Assembly (NCBI GenBank): GCA_009801085.1
Contig: VNWV01000005.1
Coordinates: forward strand, 2,604,001 to 2,668,000
Length of the DNA: 64,000 nucleotides
Direction: 5' to 3'
From: Lasiodiplodia sp. COLG20
Lineage: Eukaryota; Ascomycota; Dothideomycetes; Botryosphaeriales; Botryosphaeriaceae
The first letter of the stretch is position 1. Every line of letters starts with the position of its first letter. The position numbers and the translations under genes were made by a program. The notes below the pieces were generated by a model. That model saw only the letters and a program-made list of their open reading frames with translations. It searched no databases and was not told where the DNA came from. Below, piece after piece: positions 55,459-64,000 of this stretch.

Positions 55459-56571
55459 AGTGCGGAAACAAGAAAGCGAGAGCGTGGAGCCGAGCGGGTG
55501 AGGAATTGGCTTTATTGCGGACTGACGAGCGGTCGCAATCGTGCCGGTGGTGCGGAGGGAGCCGAACAGGTTTGGCTCCGCGGTACGAGGTGGTTGGGGG
55601 GTGATCTATGGGGGATAATGCGATGGCAGGAAAAGCTGGTGGTGGTGGTGATGGTGGAGCGATAGCGCGAATATTATGGCGCGGCGGTGGCTGGGCGGAG
55701 GGCGTCAACACCGCGACGGCCAAGCACAAACACGGCGGCTGCGGATGCGAGGGGCCGCCGGTCAGAAACGCTGCAATTGGCGCGGAACAGCAGGCGACTG
55801 CAGCGAGCGACTGAAATTCAGCAGAACGAGAGTACGAGGAGAACAGCGTCCAAGAGGAGCACCGAGCGGGGGAGCTGTGGGCGGAGCTTTGGGCGCGCGG
55901 GCTCGGCCGCTTTCCAGCCCAGCCATGCCGCTCAACACGAAGATTATCGGGGCTTGCGGGCCCAGCGCTCCCTGAACCTCCGGCTCGCGAATGGCTTCGG
56001 ACTCGTGCGACCCGCTCAAACTGGGCGCTAATGCACTTTGCTCCTTTCCGTAGCGCCCATGTACACCAGCATCCTTGTCGCTGTCCCGCTGCCCTCTCCA
56101 GAGATCGCCGCAACAGTTCGGCGCCGCAAGCCATGTGGGTTCGCAAGGGGAGCGGTTCGTCGCTGCGTTTCCCTATCTGCCCGGTCCGTTGGCGCAGGCT
56201 CTCGTATTTCTGGAAGACCTAGCAGCGATCGTCTCTTGCCTGCATCGCGTTGCCGCAGAAAACGACTTGTGTGACGACGACGTTGGCTTTAAGAGGACCA
56301 CGAGTCTCGACATCCGCTGCCGTCTCTGCCTATCATTTACCCCGATGACGCCCTTCTGCTTGAATTTCCGTAGCAACGAGAACAGTTGTGCCAGTACGTC
56401 TGCTTCCTGGATATCCGGGACTCGCTGAATCATGCATGCATGAGATAACATTTGCCGGTACGGACGTCTAATTACTGTCACTAGCCGCCCAAGCTTCTGC
56501 CAATGCGAACCAACTTTACCAATAATCTACCTGGATCCGAAACGCCTGTCCAATGCCCGTAATGTTTCTGT
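55459..56571. other. Intergenic stretch (1.1 kb)
   Basis: Promoter of the 343-aa gene and 3' region of the thymidylate synthase gene. A 242-codon minus frame at 55418-56146 runs through the promoter but has no domain. Confidence 0.5.
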
Positions 56572-57624
56572 CTAAACCGACATCTTCATAGCAATCGTCT
56601 TGTGCGGGTCATAGCCCTTGACCTCGATATCACTGACAGCCCATCCATCAATGCTGCCGCCCTTTTCCCTTTTGATTGAAAGCTCCGGGAAGTCTCTTGG
56701 CTCTCGCTCCAGTTGCACCTTCAGCGCATCGACGTGGTCGAGGTAGACGTGCGCGTCACCCATGGTATGCGTCAGCGTCCCGGGGCTCAGCTCGCAGACG
56801 TGCGCTAGCATGTGCGTGAGAAGAGCATACGACGCAATGTTGAAAGGAACGCCGAGACCCATGTCGCAAGACCGCTGATAAAGCAGGCAGTGCAGCACCC
56901 CGCGCTCCTTCTCCTGTCTTTCCTTCTCCTCGCCATGCTCGCCCCTCTTTGCGCGCGGGAAGCTCACGTAGAATTGTGCAAACATGTGGCAAGGGGGCAG
57001 GGCCATCTTCTTCAGGTCTGCCGGATTCCACGCGCTCATGATGATGCGGCGGTCATACGGCTTGTTCTTCAGCTTGTCGATGACATCGGCCAACTGGTCA
57101 ACACCTTGACCCGTGTAGTCTGTCTTCGCATCCACATATTCTGCTCCGAAGTGTCGCCACTGGAAGCCATATACCGGGCCCAGGTCGCCCTCTTCGCGGT
57201 GAGACAATCCCACGCTGTCAAGGAACTCGCGCGATCCGTTTCCGTCCCAGATTTTTATGCCAGCCTCCGACAATGGCTTGGACGAGGTAGTGCCAGCAAC
57301 GAACCAGAGAAGCTCAGCAATAACTGCACGCAGGAATACGCGCTTCGTAGTGAGAAGGGGGAGCACTGGTATTGCTTCTTCTTCCGGGTTCGACGAGGGT
57401 CGAGAAAGAGAGAATTTCAGCTGCGGAGGCGCAAAGATGGAGTATGTGCCCGTTCCAGTACGGTCAGGACGATGTTCGCCATTTTCGAGAATGTTGCGGA
57501 TCAAATCGAGGTACTGGTACTCTTCATGTCGAATAGACAAGCTGGGAGCAGGCTTCGCGGGCGTCTTTAGCGAGGAAGGCGGGTTTTCGGGAGCAATGAC
57601 GGTTTCTACAGCGCCGGGAGACAT
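56572..57624 (-). CDS. cdc21: Thymidylate synthase
   Basis: Makes dTMP from dUMP with methylene-tetrahydrofolate, the only de novo thymine source for DNA. Single exon, 350 residues. A 33-residue N-terminal extension precedes [20 protein letters not shown] and [10 protein letters not shown] (phosphate-binding Arg). Further motifs are [48 protein letters not shown] and the catalytic Cys212 in [12 protein letters not shown]. Cofactor and dUMP contacts follow in [20 protein letters not shown] and [13 protein letters not shown]. Compared with the bacterial enzyme there is a charged insert of about 18 residues (224-241, [20 protein letters not shown] region) in the loop before LLYQRS, a usual variable spot in fungal enzymes. 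The ACGCG cluster in the shared upstream region suggests G1/S-specific transcription. Confidence 0.97.
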   Translation of the reverse strand: MSPGAVETVIAPENPPSSLKTPAKPAPSLSIRHEEYQYLDLIRNILENGEHRPDRTGTGTYSIFAPPQLKFSLSRPSSNPEEEAIPVLPLLTTKRVFLRAVIAELLWFVAGTTSSKPLSEAGIKIWDGNGSREFLDSVGLSHREEGDLGPVYGFQWRHFGAEYVDAKTDYTGQGVDQLADVIDKLKNKPYDRRIIMSAWNPADLKKMALPPCHMFAQFYVSFPRAKRGEHGEEKERQEKERGVLHCLLYQRSCDMGLGVPFNIASYALLTHMLAHVCELSPGTLTHTMGDAHVYLDHVDALKVQLEREPRDFPELSIKREKGGSIDGWAVSDIEVKGYDPHKTIAMKMSV

Positions 57625-57913
57625 TGCGAGGATATTGGAACTATCTTGGCGGAGATAGCGAAAGAAAAAAAAGCGATTGCGGTGAAAGTAGTTTGTGGGA
57701 AGACGCGCGCTGAAAACGCGCTTCCAGAGGGACGCGACGCGCCGCGATCGGCGCTTGCCAAGTTCCGACGTCTTCTGCGGTTGCCGAGGCCGTCGATCAA
57801 AAGTAAACAGTCGCTGCCCGAAGGCTCACGACTCATCTTCCCCACCGCCCCTGCAGCACTCTCCATATATCGGAAACGGGCGGCCGGAACGAGTACCGCG
57901 CTGTGCTAGAACT
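57625..57913. promoter_or_regulatory. Shared divergent promoter of thymidylate synthase and the 521-aa gene
   Basis: 289 bp separate the two start codons. Near the plus-strand start it contains TCCATATATCGG (around 57863-57874), a possible TATA element, and in the middle the ACGCG cluster annotated separately. Confidence 0.7.
57703..57741. promoter_or_regulatory. Cluster of four ACGCG (MCB-like) boxes
   Basis: ACGCG occurs at 57703-57707, 57716-57720, 57732-57736 and 57737-57741, all in one orientation, 79-117 bp before the thymidylate synthase ATG. ACGCG is the core of the MluI cell-cycle box bound by MBF, which in yeasts drives thymidylate synthase and other DNA-replication genes at G1/S. 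The boxes are seen; binding in this species is inference. Confidence 0.65.
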
Positions 57914-59636
57914 ATGCGTGACGACGAGTCCCTCAACCGTTTGCTCGCCGTCTTGCGGGAGCGCCGCATACCCTTGACCCGCGATGACGTGCAATGGGCC
58001 TTCGAATCAGTCAAAACGCAACACGACGCTGCCTCGTGGGTGGAAGAATATCTACAGTCAGACACCCTCTTGAGCAAAGAGGAGCTCGACCTGTAAGATT
58101 CCAAAACTTGAGTATGGATGCATAATTAATGCCTACTCAAGGTACGAAGCCTTGTGCGCACAAGACGAAGCGGTCAAGGACCGTGTGGACGCGCCAGAGA
58201 TCCAGCCCTTCCAAGATGAAGAAATCCGGGCAGCCATCGAAGCTTTGGAGGCTTCCACTACTGCTATTGATCAGCAGACCAAAACCCTCGAGGTTCAGAT
58301 GGATGCGCTCCTTGAGCTTCGCACGCAGAATGCAGAGCCGAGCAATGCGACGCGAAGGAAGCTCGACGACCGCAGGAAGAAGAACGCCTCAGAAAAAGGC
58401 CAGTTGGACTTTGACGTAAGCGCAAAAGTCTATTTGAGAAACCCGGGAATTTGCTGACATTAAGCAGATAGAGGGACTGTCAGATGCCATTAGTGACCGT
58501 GTCTCGTCTTCTCAAAAGCAGGCCAAGTCTGCAGCATCTACTTTGACATCCGTGGTCAACGACCGCTTTACTTCTGATGATCGCATGCTTTCCGCAGTCT
58601 CGAAGCTTTCTTCGAAGCTCGAGCTGCCCTCCGAGGAACAATTTGATTCCCAAGCTATCGACCAGTGGTGCGCATCGCTGGTATCTTTCAGAGCGGCGAC
58701 TATCAGAGCACGGGTTGATCGTATCTTCCATGAATCCCTCCTAATTGACGATGGTTCACATGAAGCGGAACGACCAGAGGAGGAAGCTTTAGCCGAGAAA
58801 GAGGCGCTCAAAGAAGAGCTCGAGATGCTGCACGCTGAGATTACTTCCGTTGCTCAGATGGGTGTTGAGCAGGAACTGCACAGACCGATCGTTCAGACCC
58901 TCGAACAGGGGCAGGGCCAGCAAAAGCGTCTACAAACACGCTGGCTCGACTATGTAAGCTTTATACTCGTTTCCGCCTGCGCAGTTCCGTCTCTAACAGA
59001 AACACCCAGATCCTCGCCTCACTAGAATATATGACTAACCGCCTCAACCACCTTACAATGCATGCCGCCGATTTACGTGCCTGTACCACTGCTCTGGCCG
59101 AAATCAGCGCACTCTTCTCTACGACCATGCCTCCTCCGCCCGCGCCTCGCTCTTCGCCTTACAAGCAGGCCGCATCCGCCCGCGCCCGCGCCAAAAGCAA
59201 TGCTGCTATGTCTATCCAGCTCAGTGCGGCGACGCAGCAGCTCCTCCGACAACTGGACATCGTACTTCCCCCCGCTGCAAAGACTCCGCCGCTCCAGGCT
59301 CTTGCTCAAGCAGTTATGGACCGCCAGAGCCGCCTTCTCGCGCACATTGACTCGAGCCAGAATGCAGCAGTGCAAAGCATTAGCGAAGCCGTGGGTTCGG
59401 GCGAAGTTGAAGTGCAGGAGATGCTGGCAGCGCTATTCGCAAACTCTGAGTATGGAACTGTGGAGGCAACGAAGAAGGATGTGGAAGAAGGATTGAAGGC
59501 GCTTGAGAGAGATATCGGAGAGGTGAGTAGTATCATGCCTGAGCTACAGGAGAAGATCGATGTGGCTGGGGGAGATGCGAAGTCAAAAAGGAGGGAGAGA
59601 GCATTTATTGGAAGATGGGGGAATCCAGATGAGTAG
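57914..59636 (+). CDS. Hypothetical coiled-coil protein, 521 aa
   Basis: Four exons, 57914-58092, 58142-58415, 58468-58953 and 59010-59636, all with GTAAGN donors. The N-terminus (LNRLLAVLRERRIPLTRDDV, SWVEEYLQ) is a small helical domain. Long heptad-like helices follow: EEIRAAIEALEASTTAIDQQ with TKTLEVQMDALLELR, then EALAEKEALKEELEMLHAEI. The C-terminal part has more helices (SIQLSAATQQLLRQLDIVLP, KKDVEEGLKALERDIGE) and ends in ERAFIGRWGNPDE. This architecture fits a structural subunit such as those of the augmin/HAUS or kinetochore complexes, but no diagnostic motif allows me to name it. Sharing a G1/S-type promoter with thymidylate synthase is compatible with a cell-cycle job. Not membrane-bound. 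Confidence 0.85.
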
Positions 59637-60430
59637 AGTGGCTGAAGCAGCAGAGCACAAATGTGTTTGTGTGGATTGTATTTATAGAAGAGTATTCACT
59701 GCTCCGAACGGGCTTATTCAACTAATTTATATCTTCCAACTCTGGATTCCAAAGCTCTGAGAGAATACGCAGTGAGCGCGTAATATAATAAACATGCGTT
59801 TCCGTCACTGCGGGCAGCAACTGCAAACAAAGAGTGTCACATAATTCAATGCGAAATTATAATACACTAACTAGCAACAGCGATTAGATCAGAAGAGACA
59901 TCTTAGAATGTACCTGATTTTACCCCATCACGCTTCCAATCGGCCTCTAGTGGCGCCTTAAGCTGATAAAAGTGTGGGAATCCAGCTCTCGTGATGCTCG
60001 CAGTCGTTTCAGCCGGGACGAGAGTTGTGGGAGTACTATGATCTCCCGGGCAATGCTAAGAAGTGGATGCGCGTTTGCGCCAGAGGGAGCTCTTGGGATA
60101 TTCGTACTTTGAAGGAATTTGGCTAGCATTAATTATTCTTCTGGTGTGATTGAATTAAAAGGTTGAAGCTATAAAAGAGAAAGATGGTACCGCCAGCAAA
60201 AAGTATCAACGCGGCTACCGTGAAAACGCCCATTGATAATACCTTGAGTAAATTTGACCTCCAAATGCAGATGAGTTTTTCCATGATATGGTATCAAGGA
60301 AGTGCATCCAATGTTGCAAATTTGCAAAGAGATGCCCACTAGCCAAACGCATCAAACCAACACCAATGACCACCACCGCTGTTCTTTTTCTCTCTTCTCT
60401 GGATCGTCCCACTCAGCCAAATCTTAGCCT
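59637..60430. other. Convergent intergenic stretch (0.8 kb)
   Basis: AT-rich, between the 3' ends of the 521-aa and 530-aa genes. No gene seen; probably both 3' untranslated regions. Confidence 0.55.
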
Positions 60431-62075
60431 TTACGCCATGGGATTGACCCTCTTTTCCTTCTCGACCCACTTCTGCTGCTCGCGCACCAGCATGTCGTAG
60501 AAGCCGCGATCCCAGCCAGTGCACTGCAAGTACTCCCACCACAGCCTTAGACCGGGCGGATCCGCAGCGTCCTCCTTGGCGAACGCCTGGAGGACCTTCT
60601 CTTTGGTAAGCTTTCCGACTTTCTTCCTGGCCAACTCTTCCCACTCCCTCAGATCACGGACGTGCCGACCAATCTCCTGCCTGACGACGTCGTCCTCGGC
60701 ACCCTGGAGACCCGGCAAGTGACCCTCGTACTCCGGCTTTGGCACGAAGGCCTTCATCAAGGCATCCGTGACCCAGCCAGGACGTGCGACATCTGCGAGC
60801 TGCTCGGCCCAATACATCTTCACGGCGTCTGGCACTTGTTCAACCTGCCTGTCGTAGTCGAGCTTGTCCGAGAAGCGCAGCTGACTGTACATTCCCATGT
60901 AGAGGTACGTGTTGCGACAGCCGACTTCGTCATCATCGCTCTCAAGCTTGTGCCTCTTTGCCCAGTCTGACGCTGCAACGAACACTGGCACGTCGTCGAA
61001 GGCAGCAGCCGCCTCGTCGCCGTCAACGTCCTCGGGATTTTCCGGGTTGAAAAATGCAGTCAGCTTGGCACCATGGGCAGCGGGCGAACGTGGGACGTAA
61101 GGGTCAGTCTCTGCATCTAGAAGGTAGTAGGTTCGGGATGGTACAATGCTGACGCCTTCGACTACTGGGTGATAGTAGAAGCCCGGGCTCCAGATCTTGC
61201 CGAGGAGAAACTTTCGGATGAAGTCCCAAGAGAAGGTTTGCATGGTGGAAGGCGAAGGAATAGTCGAGGTGATGACGTCGTCCAGTGGGCGTAAGCCGCG
61301 GATTGCTAAGGGCTGCCAATTGCCGGCCGAGGACATGTGGACAAACGACGGGTCTTCAGTAGACGGGATCGGTGTGTCTGGATGCACCGGAGGGGACTTG
61401 GGATCACTGTCGTTAGTGTCATCCTTCGAGTCTAGAAACCCATCCGGCTTTGCGCCAAAGGCACCGCTGAAATGAAAGGTTAGTAAGAATTCCACACTGT
61501 TATAAATCAAGGACATACTTAGGTGGTTGCACTGCGGGTGCAGTAGACGGGCCACTTCCGTTCCGGTCGGGCGTGTTAGGCGGGCTGGGAGGGCCCTCAA
61601 CTTGCTTCACGGCATTGACGGACGACTTGGCCATCAGCGCGCCGAGAAAACCACTGGATTTCTGAAGCCGCTGGCGAGTGGCATTCACCTCAGCGACATC
61701 GAACTTCTTGGGTGGCACGAAGGCGCCGACCGTGACAGTCCATCCACCCTGCTTTAGCATCTCCATATCCTCACGCAAGGACAGGATCTCCTCGTTGAAG
61801 AAGTTGGTAAGCTGGTGGAGGTCCGAAGCAAGTACCGTGACCTGCTGGTTTCCATTTTCTTGGTCATGGTGAGGGACCACGGCAGCCATTGTCTCAACGT
61901 TTTCATGGGTGAGAGCAGTGGACGTAGGGGAGGTGAAGGAATGTGCTTGAGGCTTGAAATCGCCGGCAGCAGGGTTGAAGGTGCTACCGGACGAACGTGC
62001 GATAGGCCGCGAGCGAGGTGCATGCGCGCTCTGCAACATGCCGCCACGAGGCGGAATGTTTCTGTTATATGGCAT
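60431..62075 (-). CDS. Conserved-looking hypothetical protein, 530 aa
   Basis: Two exons, 62075-61519 and 61466-60431. Residues 1-65 are basic and disordered. A helix SDLHQLTNFFNEEILSLRED (about 83-102) looks like a coiled-coil or dimer segment, followed by GGWTVTVGAFVPPKKFDVAE. After a Pro-rich linker across the intron, the C-terminal 290 residues look like one folded domain. They include TFSWDFIRKFLLGKIWSPGF, YYHPVVEGVSIVPSRTYYLL, DAETDPYVPRSPAAHGAKLT, RNTYLYMGMYSQLRFSDKLD and WWEYLQCTGWDRGFYDML. The tryptophans and the YxGxYxxLR text suggest a ligand- or chromatin-binding fold found in fungal proteins with only DUF names; I cannot name it. The intron has a GTATGT donor and ACTAACC branch. 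Confidence 0.82.
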
Positions 62076-63355
62076 GCTGCAAGTCGGGTATGAGAGCCTC
62101 GTTCACGGTTAGCGACAGTCTCGGCTCGAGAAGAGGAGAAGTTGAGGTGAAGTGCCCACAAACCTCGTGATGGCAGACTGCGTCTGTTTGCTGGGACGAC
62201 AACTGCTGTATTGGTGACAGCAGCAACCGTTTGGGTACTCCGGAAGATACTGTAAGTGGAGCAAGCAAAGTCGAAAGGTCAGACGGGAGTCTTAGATGTA
62301 GAAGTTTGGAGGAAGAGAGGCCAGTAGCCCTCGTTTTATGCCCTCACTGGACCCTGAATCCGACGAGGTCGCATCCTATTGTGCAGCCGCCTATTGTGCA
62401 ACTGCCTATTGCGCAGCTGCCGTAACGATGTGATCGTCTGGACAGGAAGGTGGGATAGTGTACGCAGTGTGCCCAAAGGTCCATGCTGTCCCGTCAATGT
62501 GTCAGCCACGCCACGATGAGCAGCAGCTTGAACTACTGATGCTCATTCCCCATGTTTCGCAGTGAGATGGTTTACGGGGTTGTCCGTCCAAATGCAATCA
62601 TTAGAGATATCTGATCGTGGAAGAGAATGTCAAATGTATTGTTTGATGCATCTGGAATGCTTGAAGGCTGTCTGGACGTCTAGATGGTTTAATGTGCTGG
62701 ATTGTGGAAGAAAGACAGCCATGATAAGCTCAACACCGGATGAGGTGTGACATGGGCGGAGGGCATCCTCCGGGTCATCTGCAGGCTTTAATATCAAAGG
62801 GATTTTAAGCAAAGGGAAATTCGTCAAACACATTGGCAATATTTTCCAGGCCGGATCCGAAGAGATCTTAATCCGCGCGTCCCTTGTTGTTTGCTAAAGA
62901 GAGCCATGGATATAACCCGCTTCGGCATGCACTCGGGCTGCAAACATGTCCTACTGTGATAAGATAAGATTGGCTATCGGATCAGCACTTTTAGCGAGAG
63001 CTGTGCGTTCAAGACACCAGATCGGAGGAGGTGGATGAGGTTGTCGGACGGGATAATGGCCGAGCCCCTTTTCAGCGTGTTACACGAGGCGCACAGCAAG
63101 GGAGTGTGGTGTGCGGCGAGTGGGTGGAGGAAGGTCAGGAGACCCGCGGCGGAGGCTGGGCGGTGTAGGACGGCAGGACCCTGAGAGATGACGCGCGCGC
63201 TCGCTCGAGGTGCTTTCGCACCACGCTCGGACGCTGAGATTGCTGGCCGCCAGCCCAATTCTTCCAACTCTCCAATGCAACCCTCCCGCCTCTGCCGCCT
63301 CGCAAATCTGTCTCACCCTGCCATTTGACCAGACCTTCATTTTTTCCGTTCCACC
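62076..63355. other. Divergent intergenic region (1.3 kb)
   Basis: Promoters of the 530-aa gene (minus) and the SAP30-like gene (plus). Contains the 15-bp tandem repeat listed below. The last 60 bp before 63356 are CT-rich. No gene supported. Confidence 0.5.
62375..62419. repeat. Tandem repeat, 3 x 15 bp
   Basis: Three adjoining copies of CCTATTGTGCAGCTG with one to two changes each (62375-62389, 62390-62404, 62405-62419). Length is a multiple of three, so an open frame across it encodes a PIVQL-like repeat, but no surrounding gene is supported. Confidence 0.8.
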
Positions 63356-64000
63356 ATGCCGCCAGCAAAAGCTCGCCCGCACGACCTCGACGCGCGCTCT
63401 GACGCCCCCACGAAGGACAAGCACTCGGCCGCCTCCCACACCTCCCACGCGCGCGGTCGCAGGACTGGCGGGCCCGCCCATCTTACGAACGGGAGCCATC
63501 TGAAAGAAGTGCTCTCTGCTGCCGCCGATGCGACAAATTCAGCGAATCGTAATGGTGGACAGGCCGCCCACACTGGCTCAACTGGAGGAGTAAGCTTTAC
63601 CCCCGGCTCTTCCCATCCCGCCCAAGTGCAGCTTGCTCACGCACCCCCGGTGCATCGCGCAGATTTCCTGGGTGTCCGAAGACCTTTCCCTGCTCCAGGA
63701 CTACCGTTCGTCGCACCGCCTCGAAGCGCCGTCTGCCTTCAAAAATCCCTTGGGCCACGCGATCCTAGGGAGAGGCATCGGCAAGTACTCGCCCACCATG
63801 GTGCGCAAGAAGAACGAACGACGCATATCGAAGGAACAACTGGCAACAGCAGTGCGCAAAAACTTCAACGCTCTCGCTGTGAGCGAGTCTGAGGTCATTG
63901 TGGACCTCCTTTACAAGGTGAAAATGCAGGGTACGTGCCCTCAGCACGTCGCAAGGCTGGCTCAGCACACGCGAAAGACATCTTCTAACGATACCCATCA
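63356..64000 (+). CDS. sap30: SAP30-like Sin3/Rpd3 histone-deacetylase subunit (partial, runs off the right edge)
   Basis: Two exons are visible, 63356-63589 and 63663-63930, and a third must lie beyond the window: the second ends in a GTACGT donor at 63931 and CTAAC at about 63986 could be the branch site. Residues 1-78 are Ser/Ala/His-rich and disordered. Exon 2 gives ISWVSEDLSLLQDYRSSHRL, EAPSAFKNPLGHAILG, then SKEQLATAVRKNFNALAVSE and SEVIVDLLYKVKMQG. This is the Sin3-binding domain of SAP30, where the last helices contact a PAH domain of Sin3. The protein would stabilise the Rpd3L-type deacetylase complex in the nucleus. The intron join (GTAAGC donor, GCGCAG acceptor) is in phase 0. The plain reading frame continuing past 63589 to 63892 is intron and out-of-frame sequence. 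Confidence 0.85.

Noticed and set aside
55418..56146. 242-codon minus-strand frame overlapping the start of the 343-aa gene
   Set aside because: Different register from the gene, low-complexity peptide, lies in promoter sequence.

Overview
The window is eukaryotic nuclear DNA from a filamentous ascomycete (Pezizomycotina; a Dothideomycete is my best guess, held loosely). The reasons are split genes with short introns of about 46-90 bp (GT donors, CTAAC/CTGAC-type branch sites, AG acceptors), monocistronic genes on both strands, and a gene set typical of moulds: Msp1, Tim21, an Ndt80/VIB-1-type regulator, a hydantoinase-DUF917 fusion, MYND proteins and a Sap30 subunit. I support 19 protein-coding genes, one of which runs off the right edge. 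I found no rRNA, tRNA, CRISPR array or recognisable transposon, and no secondary-metabolite cluster.

Layout. 1-3.06 kb holds no supportable gene. 3.06-5.61 kb is a head-to-head mitochondrial pair: msp1 (minus, outer-membrane AAA extractase) and tim21 (plus, TIM23 import subunit) sharing a 216-bp promoter. 6.49-8.60 kb is a 701-aa low-complexity protein preceded by upstream ORFs. 8.94-9.13 kb encodes a 63-aa protein that is little more than one RanBP2-type zinc finger; it diverges from a small CoA-binding-domain gene (9.87-10.41 kb). 11.43-12.56 kb is a single-pass membrane protein. 14.60-15.19 kb is an 84-aa dsRNA-binding protein. 16.61-18.02 kb is a conserved-looking unknown. A gene-free stretch of 6.8 kb follows.

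24.79-27.98 kb is a five-exon fusion of hydantoinase/oxoprolinase A with a DUF917 domain. 28.77-30.55 kb is a C2H2 zinc-finger protein and 31.78-33.14 kb a MYND-finger protein. A 6.9-kb GC-rich gene-free stretch leads into a p53-like Ndt80-family transcription factor (40.07-42.95 kb). A further 5.4 kb without genes separates it from the convergent cystathionine beta-synthase gene (48.33-49.99 kb). 51.32-52.65 kb is a second MYND protein, a diverged and much more GC-rich paralogue of the first.

54.37-55.46 kb is a coiled-coil unknown. 56.57-57.62 kb is thymidylate synthase, head-to-head with a 521-aa coiled-coil gene across a 289-bp promoter carrying four ACGCG boxes in 39 bp, the signature of MBF-type G1/S control. 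60.43-62.08 kb is another conserved-looking unknown, and 63.36 kb to the edge is a SAP30-like subunit of the Sin3/Rpd3 deacetylase complex.

These are mostly independent housekeeping and regulatory genes rather than one pathway. Functional links visible from arrangement are the msp1-tim21 mitochondrial pair and the probable S-phase pairing of thymidylate synthase with the 521-aa gene. The least explained material is the very small zinc-finger and dsRBD proteins, the domain shared by the two MYND paralogues, and the three large intergenic regions.
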